A stretch of DNA of 64,000 bases from Prunus persica (Eukaryota > Streptophyta > Magnoliopsida > Rosales > Rosaceae). This document shows, piece after piece, positions 46,847 through 57,969 of the stretch. Under the pieces are notes generated by a model. That model saw nothing but the letters and a program-made list of their open reading frames with translations, searched no databases and was not told the origin of the DNA. Within the stretch, counting starts at the first letter, position 1, and every line of letters starts with the position of its first letter. The stretch covers positions 20,749,928 to 20,813,927 of the forward strand of contig NC_034011.1 in assembly GCF_000346465.2 (NCBI RefSeq), in the 5' to 3' direction. A program made the translations under genes and the position numbers.

Positions 46847-47673
46847 AATTAGAATATGGGAATGTATTGGACAAATGAACCCCTCTCAAAAGATGGCAAG
46901 GCTCTACTTGCCAAATTGATGCGCGGTTTGCAATCAAGTCTTCTGTGCCTTGAAGTTTCCGGCTTGTTTTTGATTGTGACCCGGAACCTAACCCACCCAT
47001 TACCCATAGTTTAGAGACAATTTTTCCACTTTTCAAAGCCAAGGTCGTCCTTTTGGAATTTGGAAATTTCCTTGCTAGTCCTCTTCTTCTGTTCTGTTCT
47101 CTAAGTCAGTCAACTGCGAAATCAAAGCCGTTCGTATCAAAGACTTTTCAACCTCCCAAGCAATCTGGTGCTCAAAGATTGGATTTTTACTGCTACCCAT
47201 CTGGTTGTTCCTCCTATTTCTCCAAAAGAATTAAGTCAATTAACCATAAGCCCTGGTGCTCTTTCCAGTTTTCCTTTGTGGGTTTTGTGATTTGATTCCT
47301 CTGGCTCTGCAAGCTTTGATTTGTTCTACCAAATTCGAGTTGCGGCAACAGGAAGCTCGAGTTTCACTTCGTGGGTTTCAATTAGATCAAGTTTTGACTG
47401 CTTCAATCTCAGGACGCACCGACTGTTTTGGAGGTTTTTGATACTTACCCTTATGCTTGTTCCCTCTGTTCTCAAATGGGTTGGTGATATTTTTTGAAGT
47501 TTATAGACTTAGTTTTTCTTGTTTAAGAGGATAAAGACTTCGTTTTTAGTTTCAAGTTCTGGGTTTCCTGTTTATGCATATGTGGTTTCTGAACTCTGTG
47601 AAGCTATGAATGGTGTGACTGTAATTGTCATATGAAGTGTGTTTGATGCCATCTCTGCCGTTGGTTTTACTCT
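46847..47673 (+). promoter_or_regulatory. Upstream region and leader of the GnT II gene
   Basis: No recognisable coding sequence. The part nearest 47674 should be the 5' leader, possibly with an intron. Confidence 0.4.
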
Positions 47674-48942
47674 ATGGCTAATATTAAGAAAAACCGTCTA
47701 AAAGATGAAGTGGCTTTTCGCCGTTTCTTGCCATTGGTTTCAATTACATTGTTAGGGGTTTTCCTGTTGATGTTCCTTCTGAGAATTAATTCAAATTTTG
47801 CCACACCATCTTCGGATGATTTTAGTCAGGTATTGACAAATCGTTCACATGCTAGACATATGCTTAGCCTCCCCAAGCAGACTGAATTCTCACTTCAGTT
47901 GGAAAAGAGAAATCAGATGCCTCCCAGGAACTTAGATCTATATCCAAGTCTAGACAAGGATCACATAACTATTGTTCTTTATGTACACAATCGGCCCCAA
48001 TATCTCAAAGCAGCTGTTGATAGTCTGTCTCGGGTTGTAGGAATTAATGAAACTTTACTAATAGTGAGCCATGACGGATACTTTGAAGAAATGAACAAGA
48101 TTGTGGAAGGCATCAGATTTTGCCAGGTGAAACAGATATTTGCTCCTTTCTCGCCCCACGTCTTTCCCAATAGCTTTCCAGGTGTTTCACCAACAGACTG
48201 TAAGGAGAAGGATGATGCAACAAAGAAACAATGCAAAGGGACTCCTGATCAGTATGGAAACCACCGGTCCCCGAAGATAGTGTCATTAAAACATCATTGG
48301 TGGTGGATGATGAACACGGTGTGGGACGGATTGAAGGAGACCAAGGATCACAGTGGTCATATTCTTTTCATAGAGGAGGACCACTATATTTATCCCAATG
48401 CATATCGTAACTTACAGATACTCACTGAATTGAAGCCTCAGAAATGCCCTCATTGCTATGCTGCAAATTTAGCACCTTGTGATGTGAATGCAAGAGGAGA
48501 AGGTTGGGATAGTTTGATTGCAGAGAGAATGGGGAATGTGGGTTATACATTTAACCGGACTGTGTGGAGGAAAATCCACAGAAAGACTACAGAGTTTTGT
48601 TTCTTTGACGATTACAATTGGGACATAACAATGTGGGCAACAGTCTATCCCTCATTTGGTAATCCTGTTTTCACGCTACGAGGTCCTCGAACAAGTGCAG
48701 TACACTTTGGAAAATGTGGTTTGCACCAGGGCCAGGGGGAGGCGAGAGCATGCATCGATAACGGTATGGTAAACTTTCAAGTGGAGGAGATAGATACGGT
48801 TGCAAACATCAACTCAGACTGGGAAGTGCGAGTCTTTGAGCATCAGCCAGGGTATAAGGCTGGGTTCAAGGGTTGGGGAGGTTGGGGGGACAAGAGAGAC
48901 CACCAATTGTGCTTGACTTTTGCTCAGATGTATCATTCATAG
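47674..48942 (+). CDS. GNTII: N-acetylglucosaminyltransferase II (alpha-1,6-mannosyl-glycoprotein 2-beta-GlcNAc transferase)
   Basis: Intronless frame of 422 residues. A short basic cytosolic N-terminus is followed by a signal anchor (about 17-37, RFLPLVSITLLGVFLLMFLL), the type II topology of Golgi enzymes. The catalytic domain carries TIVLYVHNRPQYLKA and the acidic metal-site motif IEEDHYIYPNAY (Glu234, Glu235, Asp236). Toward the C-terminus, EFCFFDDYNWDITMW and SAVHFGKCGLHQG are typical of GT16. The enzyme adds GlcNAc to the alpha-1,6 mannose arm during complex N-glycan synthesis in the Golgi. Length and order match Arabidopsis At2g05320 as I recall it. Confidence 0.95.
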   Translation: MANIKKNRLKDEVAFRRFLPLVSITLLGVFLLMFLLRINSNFATPSSDDFSQVLTNRSHARHMLSLPKQTEFSLQLEKRNQMPPRNLDLYPSLDKDHITIVLYVHNRPQYLKAAVDSLSRVVGINETLLIVSHDGYFEEMNKIVEGIRFCQVKQIFAPFSPHVFPNSFPGVSPTDCKEKDDATKKQCKGTPDQYGNHRSPKIVSLKHHWWWMMNTVWDGLKETKDHSGHILFIEEDHYIYPNAYRNLQILTELKPQKCPHCYAANLAPCDVNARGEGWDSLIAERMGNVGYTFNRTVWRKIHRKTTEFCFFDDYNWDITMWATVYPSFGNPVFTLRGPRTSAVHFGKCGLHQGQGEARACIDNGMVNFQVEEIDTVANINSDWEVRVFEHQPGYKAGFKGWGGWGDKRDHQLCLTFAQMYHS

Positions 48943-49750
48943 ACAAACATAGCTTCTTCAGCATCTTTTCATCCGCATTTTGTAACTGGTAAGATCTGGA
49001 TTTCTTTTTGTTGAGTGATTGTCAATGGCATAAGTAGTTGTATTATCTTACAGAGATGTTCACATTTGTTTTTTCAACAATCAAAATATTACTCAAGAGA
49101 AATCATAATTTTTCATTCTTCTTGTGCCAATCTATTGCTATGTTGACACTTTTGAGCATCTCATAGATGTACAGGTCAAACATCTCATAGGATTTATGAT
49201 TTCAAATTTCAATGGTAACTTGTCCAATATTGCAGAAAGGCTGCTAACAAAACAATTTTTTTTTTTTTTATGGCAGAACTGATTTTAAAAAAATGTGAGA
49301 GCTAAGGATGCATGATTTGATACAAGACTAATAATTATTGATCCCTTCCAAGGGCAAGACTCTTCTTCCGTCCTTATTAGGAGCCGCGTGTCATAATCAT
49401 GTGCACTTGGCATTTTTGGGCCATACACATGATGTGGGGATGTGATTGTGACACGAGTCCATTGTCAAACATTTGTAAATTTGGAACTAGCTTGCATAGG
49501 GTTCAGTGACCACCCCACTTTGCAAGTCGTTGGAGTGCCTCGCATCCACATAGATTTTTGAGATTTTCCCATTTCTTTGTAGTTGAACTTGGATCAATGC
49601 AATTAAATACAATACACTACAGTACAATACAAATTATCGGTCCCCATCTTTTTCCCACCACAATTCACCCATCATCATGATGACTGTTTCACCCTATGGG
49701 TTTTAATATGAACTTGGGATGAATTCGAACCTTTATAGCACGGTGTGAGT
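48943..49750. other. 3' flank of GnT II and spacer
   Basis: Probably 3' untranslated sequence for the first couple of hundred bases. AT-rich spacer after that; near 49695-49705 the phrase GAATTCGAACC hints at an inverted SINE box. No gene. Confidence 0.45.
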
Positions 49751-49754
49751 GTTA

Positions 49755-50509
49755 AGGCCTCGTTTGAGATTGTTTTTTTTTGGTTAAAAATATGTTTTAC
49801 TTTAAAATTAAGCAATTTAAGGTGTTTGGTAAAAATAAAATATCTTGATTATTTTAAAAATAGTAATATTTTGATAGCAGTTTTTAAAAGTAGACTTTGG
49901 ATTTTTTTTTTCAAAGCTGCTTTTAAAAGAAGTAGAGATGAGTCTCTAATAAATATTTTTAATTTCTAAAATACCATTATTCATTTTAAAAAATGACACT
50001 ACCTCCACTTTCACATTCAACTCCATCACTTCCACACCAAATTCACCACATCAACAACCACAGTCACATCCACCACCACCACCACAACCACCCCCTCCTC
50101 CACCACCTCCACATCCACCACCACCTCCACAATCAACACCACCATGCTGCCATCGCCGCCACCACCTCCACCTCCACCTCCACAACCGCCATTCTCACCA
50201 CCACCACTACCACAACCACCAACTCCACCTTCATCACCACCACCACCTTCACCTCTATCTCTTTCACCACCACCACTACCACCACATGATTAGCACATAA
50301 TACTTTCAACATCATTTCTATTTTAGTCATTATTCATAGCTATAACAGTTTTATATTAAAATTTACTAAACAGTTTTGACACTTCTTTTTTTATTGACAG
50401 CACTTTAAAAATATAGTTTGCCAAATATGGATCTGTTCTACTTTACAACTAATTATTTTTAAAGCATAGTAGAAGCAACTTTTTTTAAAAGTGATATCAA
50501 TCCCAAACT
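49755..50509. mobile_element. Probable MITE carrying a CCA-rich minisatellite
   Basis: The left end GGCCTCGTTTGAGATTG and the right end CAATCCCAAACTA are inverse over about 12 bases; inner regions also mirror each other (AAAGCAACTTTT-type phrases). In the middle, 49998-50285 is a degenerate run of CCA/CCT triplets. A duplication at the target could not be shown. Confidence 0.5.
49998..50285. repeat. CCA/CCT-rich degenerate minisatellite
   Basis: Nearly continuous CCA, CCT and CAT triplets, with frames reading poly-His, poly-Thr or poly-Pro. Low complexity, not a gene. Confidence 0.85.
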
Positions 50510-52152
50510 ATTTTATGATAAAGTTGGAAGATATAGTTCAGGTATAAATCTATTTTATTTTTCAGTTTAAAAAGAACAAGAAGCAAATTTTGAATGAAAG
50601 TATTATCGACTGACGTGGTGATACCATATCATTCTATAATTTCTCATCTTTTTGAGTCATTGAAAATAATCTAATATTATTTAGCTGAGATGCTCACCCA
50701 CTATTAGAGTTAGAGGTTGAATTGTTTTCAAATTTATACCTCATTAATAATGTATTTTTCTTACTACAAATGATCATTAAGTTTGATAACCTTGGCATAC
50801 GTCTTACGCTCATAAAATTAGCTATAAATTGAGTGAGAAAGGAAATTTGTCGGTCATCCTAATTACTGTAGCAACTTAAAACTGGTTTGAGAAAAAAAAG
50901 AAAAAAAAAAGAAAAGGAATTTCTTCTACTTTGCAACAAATCCCGTGAATTAGTAGCAAAAAGAAAGCGAAATGGGCCCCATACATTTCATTGGTTGCTA
51001 ATTTGACATTTCTGATTTCTGAGCTTGTTTTTACTGGAGCTACAGCCAAGTCAATGTACATTTTTCTCAGTCAAAAACCCCACCTGTTACCTATATTACC
51101 TCGCCATAAGTAACAAACAACACTTTCTTTTTCAGCTCATGAAAAAACCAGAAGAAAAAGATAAATAGTGAACTTCGCCAAACATAACTGAAAAAGAACA
51201 AAAACCCATGAAACAGAAGCATCCAAAGGTCCTTGCTTTTTATAAATAAAAAAAAATCTTTGTAAACCTTGTAGCTTGTTGATCCATGGGTGACTCCGGA
51301 GCCCCAGAATTCAGGTCGGTTTTCACGTGCCTGGCTGATCCATATCCTGCAAATTTTGATGGTCAGTGACACCCATGCCCCTCTCCTACCGTCTCATCTC
51401 ATATGCATACAATTCTTTTGGTTATTTATGTATTTTGTTCTTCATTTATTGAAATCTGTATGATATTGTCTTGGTTTGGGGATTTGAACTTTGTGGGCAG
51501 AGATAGGAATGTCAACTTGTGGGTATAAAGAAACAGTTTTTTCAGTTTTTTAAACTCTCTGAAGAAGTTAGAAGAATTCAAGCTGTATATAATTGATTTT
51601 TTGTGCAATGGGTGTGTGAGAAACTTGTGGATTATGCTCTGAAGTTTGATTGGTTATCTGGGTTCTGCTTTCTAAGCTTGTGTAGAAGTTTATACTGGCT
51701 AACTCACTTTGGATATGTTCTAGGAGAATCTATTTGTGGTGGCGACCATTTTCTTATGTTGGTGGCCTTTGGTTGAGAATGGAATCACGGAGACTGTGAA
51801 CGATATTTAACCTTCTTTTCTTGGTGCCGTAGTAAATGGAAAAGCGATTGCTTTTTTTGCATTCAAATGGTGGTGGGTTTCTCTCTTTTCCACTTTCATG
51901 ATGGTTCCTGGGTCCGGGAGATTCCAGTGACCAAGAGTAGGTAATTTAGCTTTGGTTTTGGATTTGACTTACATTTATTTTGATGCAAGTACTGATTTTT
52001 TTTTTCCTTGGTTGGGAGTTCATAGTTTGTATTTCGATGTAGGGGTGGTTGAAGTTTGGTATAATTTGTTTGATATTCACAGGTCGGGTTGATTAAACTT
52101 AGCTAGTTGGGGAAGGAAGAAAGAAAAATTGGAGAGTAAGAAGGGTCGAGAG
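50510..52152 (+). promoter_or_regulatory. Upstream region and 5' leader of PHYC
   Basis: No coding sequence could be supported. A perfect G-box CACGTG lies at 51324-51329, a usual binding site for bZIP and PIF-type bHLH factors. A CACAG acceptor-like site near 52080 may end a leader intron just before the start codon. Confidence 0.4.
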
Positions 52153-55100
52153 ATGTCATCTTTGTCTTTGAACAAGACGAATTGTTCTAGAAACAGCTTT
52201 ACTCAATCAAAACACGGGGCTCGTGTAGTTGCGCAGACGCCCATTGATGCAAAGCTTGACATAGACTTCCGAGAATCTGAGCGGTTTTTTGATTACTCCA
52301 CTTCAATTGACTGCAATGTTTCATCTTCCACTAGCAATGTCCCCTCCAGCACTGTATCTGCTTATCTTCGAAGTATGCAGAGAGGAAGGCTTATTCAACC
52401 TTTTGGTTGCATAATTGCTGTTGATGAGGAAAACTTAACAGTTCTTGCCTACAGTGAAAATGCCCCAGAAATGTTGGACTTGGCCCCTCATGCTGTTCCA
52501 AATATAGAGCAGCAAGAAGCTTTGACTTTTGGAGTGGATGTGCGCACACTCTTTCGGTCCTCAGGTGCTGCTGCGTTGCATAAAGCTGCCCATTTTGGGG
52601 AAGTTAATCTTCTCAATCCCATATTGCTGCATTGTAAAACCTCAGGTAAGCCCTTTTACGCAATTCTGCATCGAGTTGATGTTGGCTTAGTAATTGATTT
52701 AGAACCAGTAAGTCCAGCTGATGTTCCAGTGACTGCTGCGGGGGCTTTGAAATCTTATAAGCTTGCAGCTAAAGCTATCTCAAAATTGCAATCCTTGCCA
52801 AGTGGGGATATATCTTTGTTATCCGATATTATAGTTAAGGAAGTTAGTGATTTGACGGGTTATGATCGTGTAATGGTGTATAAATTTCATGAAGATGAAC
52901 ATGGAGAAGTTGTCGCTGAGTGCCGTAGACCTGACCTGGAACCTTATCTGGGTTTGCATTTCCCAGCCACTGATATACCACAGGCTTCTAGATTCTTATT
53001 TATGAAGAACAAGGTTAGGATGATATGCGATTGTTTGGCCCCTCCAGTTAAAGTAATTCAGGACAAGAAATTAGCTCAGCCATTGAGTCTTTGTGGATCA
53101 ACATTGAGATCTCCTCATGATTGTCACGCACAGTATATGGAAAATATGGGTTCCGTTGCATCTCTTGTGATGTCTGTGACAATCAACGATGATGTTGATG
53201 AGATGGAGACTGATCAGCGGAAGGGAAGAAAATTGTGGGGTTTAGTGGTTTGCCATCACACAAGCCCTAGATTTGTTCAATTTCCTTTAAGATATGCCTG
53301 TGAGTTCTTGATTCAAGTTTTTGGTGTACAGATCAGCAAAGAATTGGAGATGGCTGCTCAGTTGAGGGAGAAACATATATTGCGAACACAGACTGTGCTT
53401 TGTGACATGCTCCTTAGAGATTCCCCTGTAGGGATTGTTACTCAGTCGCCTAACGTAATGGATCTTGTTAAGTGTGATGGAGCTGCATTATACTACAGGA
53501 AGAAATTATGGTTGCTTGGGGTTACCCCGACAGAGGCACAAATTGGGGATATTGCCGAATGGCTTCTCAAGTACCATGGTGGGAGCACAGGCTTAAGTAC
53601 TGATAGCCTTATGGAAGCTGGCTATCCAGGCGCTTCAGCTCTTGGGGATGAAGTTTGCGGAATGGCAGCCATTAGGATTACTTCAAAAGATTTCCTTTTT
53701 TGGTTTCGGTCCCACACTGCAAAGGAAATCAAGTGGGGTGGTGCAAAACATGATCCTGCTGACAAGGATGACGGAAGAAAGATGCATCCCAGGTCATCAT
53801 TCAAGGCTTTTCTGGAGGTAGTTAAGCGGCGAAGTGTACCTTGGGAAGATGTTGAAATGGATGTCATCCATTCTTTACAGCTGATACTGAGAGGATCATT
53901 GCCAGATGAGACTGTGGATAACTCCAAAGTTCTTGTAAAGGGTCCATCAGTTGATGACAGGATACAGAGAGTGGATGAACTGCGAATTGTCACAAATGAA
54001 ATGGTTCGACTTATTGAGACAGCTGCAGTTCCCATTTTGGCTGTTGATGCCTCTGGTAATATAAATGGGTGGAATACAAAAGCATCCGAACTAACAGAAT
54101 TGGCTGTTGAGAAAGCCATTGGTATGCCATTGGTTGATGTTGTTGGGGATGATTCAATCGAAGTGGTAAAGGACATGCTCTCATCTGCGCTACAAGGTGA
54201 CACTACTATTCGTCCTCTGGGTCTGGATTGTTAAACCCATAATAACAAATTGAAACCTGTTACTGACTGATTTGCCATGGAGTATAAGTAGACCAGAATA
54301 AGCGAAACAGACATGCTCAGAATAGTCTTTGGATGTTTGTTTACCTGACCTATACTTGGTGATAGATCATTAATTGCAATGTGGTGTTCTAATTGTTAGG
54401 AGCAGCTTTTCTGGCCTGTCTACTTTGATATTCATACATTCTTTCAGACTTTGTGAATTTTCACAAAAATCAAAGCAGATGATTTGCACTTTTTCCTATG
54501 CTTAGGTTGTGTTTGGTTTATGGGTTGCTTCCTGACCCACAACACACCCACTCTTCTACTTGTATGACACAATTATTTGGTTGCCTAATTAACAAATCCT
54601 AGAGATATAATTGTTTGGAATTAAATAGAGATACCTCTTCTGGATTCTTTTTGTTCCCATCTCATGCATGTCAAGTAAGTGGAAATTACAGTTATGCATG
54701 TAAAGTATGAAGTTTGTAGAACAAAGGCAGATATTTTATAATTGAGAAGTGTGCTTTTCTTTTACGTTACATACATGTTAGTCTTATTCATTTCTTGGAT
54801 TCCATCTCTTTTTTCTTTTCTGCATTTTTTCCTTTATTTGATTTGGTTGTATTTTTTGTTGTGTTGTTCCCTCTTCTGAGGTGATTGTAAATTGGCAGGT
54901 GTAGAAAAGAAAAATGTTGAAATCAAATTGAAAACATTTGGTCGTCAAGAAAATGATAGTTTTGTAACCTTGGTGGTTAATGCATGTTGTAGCCGAGATA
55001 TAAAGGAAGATGTAGTTGGGGCTTGCTTTGTAAGCCAAGATCTTACAGGAGAGAAGTTGGGTATGGACAAATATACCCGTTTGCTAGGTGATTATATTGG

Positions 55101-56666
55101 AATAGTGCGGAGCCCATCTGCACTGATCCCTCCTATATTTATGACTGATGAGAATTTTCGTTGCTTGGAATGGAATTATGCTATGCAAAAAGTTTCTGGT
55201 TTGAGAAGGGAGGAAGCAGTTGAGCGGATGCTCGTTGGGGAAGTTTTCACAGTAAGAAATTTCGGTTGTCGTGTTAAAGGTCATGACACATTAACCAAGC
55301 TTAGGATACTACTGAATGGGGTAATAGCAGGCCAGGATGCTTGTAAATTGTTTTTTGAGTTTTTTGACCAGCAGGGTAATTATGTTGAAGCATTACTTTC
55401 TGCTAATAAGCGAATTGATGCAGAGGGACGGATAACTGGGGTGTTGTGCTTTTTACATGTGGCTAGTCCAGAACTTAAGTATGCTATGCAGATGCAGAGA
55501 GTATCAGAGCATGCTGCAGCTGATAGCCTTAAGAAACTGGCATACATTCGTCAAGAAATCAAAAAGCCTCTAAGTGGGGTTATGTTTATCCAGAATCTAA
55601 TGGGGTCTTCTGATTTAAGCGAAGAGCAGAAGCAACTACTTAAGAATAGAAGATTGTGTCAGGAACAGTTGTCCAAAATTGTTGATGACACTGATATTGA
55701 AAGTATTGAGGAATGGTATGTTCTTTTTTGCTTTATTTTTTTAACTTGAGTATTTTTCTGCATACTTGTGCACCCTCTCAGTCCTCTTGTATTGTGTGTT
55801 GCATGGTGTGAACCATAATATTTTGGCAATTCTGACATTGGTCTATAAGTTTTACATTATAATTTCCTGGGCTTACTTGCAGCTACATGGAAATGAGTTC
55901 TAGTGAATTTAATCTTGGGGAAGCTGTGGAAGTTGTCATGAATCAAGTTATGATTTTGAGTCAGGAGCGGCAAGTAGAGGTCATCCATGATTCACCAGCT
56001 GAGGTGTCATCCATGATCTTGTATGGAGACAATTTGAGGCTACAACAAGTTCTCTCAGATTTTTTGACTAATGCACTCCTTTTCACCCCTGCATCTGAAG
56101 GATCATCCATTGTGCTCAGAGTAACTCCGAAGAAGGAACGTATAGGGATGAAAATGCACATTGTTCATCTTGAGTTTCGGTAATTCTCGTGTATTTTTCA
56201 ATATTTCATGGCTGATATTGCTCAAATGATTAACTTCCTTCACTAACAACCTAAATGAAGAAAAAGAGAAGCTGTTTTTAACATCTGAGATGTGTCAATC
56301 TGATTGACCGCTAGACTGTTTCTGGACTGAGGAGAATGCAGTAACAATTTGTTGTTATTTCACGCAGCATGCCTTTGACTAACCTCTGATAGTTCTCTTT
56401 TGAAGCAATGATCTCAAATAGAATGCTAAAGTCAATTGTGTTGTTAACATTGCAGTATCATTCATCCAGCACCGGGAATTCCAGAAGATTTAATTCAAGA
56501 GATGTTTCACAGCAGCCATCGCGCCTCAAAGGAAGGTCTCGGCCTGCATATGAGCCAAAACCTGGTGAAGATCATGAACGGAACTGTACAATACCAGAGA
56601 GAAGAAGATAGATCATCCTTTATAATACTCATTGAGTTTCCATTGGTTCCCCAGATTGGCAGATGA
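52153..56666 (+). CDS. PHYC: Phytochrome C, complete, four exons
   Basis: Exons 52153-54196, 54899-55715, 55883-56179 and 56456-56666 join to 1122 residues; introns are GT-AG. The start is the ATG at 52153 (MSSLSLNKT), matching the MSS start of PHYC. Order: short Ser-rich N-terminus, PAS, GAF bilin lyase ([26 protein letters not shown]), PHY ([14 protein letters not shown]), two PAS repeats ([17 protein letters not shown] at 617), and a histidine-kinase-like module ending in an ATPase-like domain ([37 protein letters not shown]). The module lacks the phospho-acceptor His, as in plant phytochromes generally. The chromophore Cys is Cys324 in [10 protein letters not shown]. In the phytochromes I recall, the residue before this Cys is Gly or Ser, not Asp. 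The product is a red/far-red photoreceptor acting in flowering time and seedling development, usually as a heterodimer with PHYB. Confidence 0.97.
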
Positions 56667-57969
56667 ACCCACTGGTCTATGTATATTAGACACAAAGAAG
56701 CAACACTCCCCCTGCAGTTGCCTGACACTTAACAGGAGTGACATGTCCATAAATAAATGCCTATATCAGTCAGCAGTTTGGACCAACAATTGTTCAGAGG
56801 CTGGAAGATACTGATTTTTTCACTGGTTAGCTTGGTAGATTGGGGATATTAATTAGAGGTTTTAGAGTGGGTATAAATGTTGGTAGCAAAGTCAATCCCA
56901 AGATTTCTGAAGCCATTCCAGGTCAAGTTCAGCAGAAGACTTCCCCAGAATCGGTCTTATTGCCATATATGTTCTTTGCTCATCTTCATTTGCATCCTTT
57001 TTCGTATCATCATTCTTTAGTAAGGTTTTCATTGTTCTCTCACTAGGGCTATAGACACAACATCAAGTCACAAGCTTTGTAGAGGGGCAATTTGGTGCTT
57101 GAAACTGAGTTGATTAAAGTGTATATGCTAAGTTAACCCTTTAAACTGTAAAAAAGAGATTCTTATGCATATCATGAATTGGACTATGCAAATATGGTCC
57201 ACAAAAACAATAATTTAATTTAAAAAAGTGAACTAATACAAGAGATTCTTCCACGCAATGTTCATTTCGTGAGATTGTATTTGAAAGCTCTCCGTCATTT
57301 CTCAATTTGCCAACTTTGAATTTCGAACTAAATCTAAAACCCTAAACCCAAAACTCGAAACTCGAAACTCGAAACAGACTAACGTGTTAAAAGCAAAACT
57401 AACGGACAAAAGCTGCACTAAAACTAATAGCCTACATCACTATCCAGAAACCCAACATAACCAAAACTCCAAATCAACCCATAAGTCTAAACAAACCCTA
57501 CTACCGCCACCTGAAGAAGTGCCGTCGTTGCCACACTCACCACCGCATCCATAACAGATCTGAGAAAAATATGATTTTCAACGATCTACCTGCGCATGGC
57601 AGTGATGCTTCTTCCTCCTCCCCCCTCTATGGAATTTTCCTTTAGGACTCACAAGGAGAGAGAGCGGCTAGAGTTTGAAAAAAAGCACATAAGGCTTTGG
57701 TGACACCATATACTTTATATTTCACATAAAATATTTGTTTTCAATCAATTCATAAAAATAACTTGTGTAACATGAAATTTTATATCTAGCCAAAACATAG
57801 TATTGTAAATATCTTTTTTATTTTTGTGGTGACCAAACGCTCAAGGAGGACGATGACATGAAGCATGAAACAAAGTTAAAAAACGGCGACCTTGTTTGAA
57901 AGTCTCGACCTTTCATCAAATCGCGCGAAAAGACATGAAGGAAAGCACAACCTTCGTCTTCACTAGACT
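56667..57969. other. PHYC 3' region and spacer before the PPR gene
   Basis: The first 400 bases are probably 3' untranslated sequence of PHYC. Around 57337-57376 there is AACCCTAAACCC followed by three ACTCGAA units. No gene is visible. Confidence 0.45.

Noticed and set aside
49993..50289. 98-codon His/Thr-rich ORF
   Set aside because: Produced by the CCA/CCT minisatellite; low complexity in every frame.
52129..52152. Extension of the PHYC frame upstream of the ATG at 52153
   Set aside because: It opens at TTG with no ATG; the ATG at 52153 gives the MSS start known for PHYC.
53622..54203. 193-codon minus-strand ORF within PHYC exon 1
   Set aside because: Antisense of conserved PHYC coding sequence; composition reflects the sense codons.
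57330..57345. Interstitial telomere repeat
   Set aside because: AACCCTAAACCC is too short; better read as a telo-box-like promoter motif or chance.
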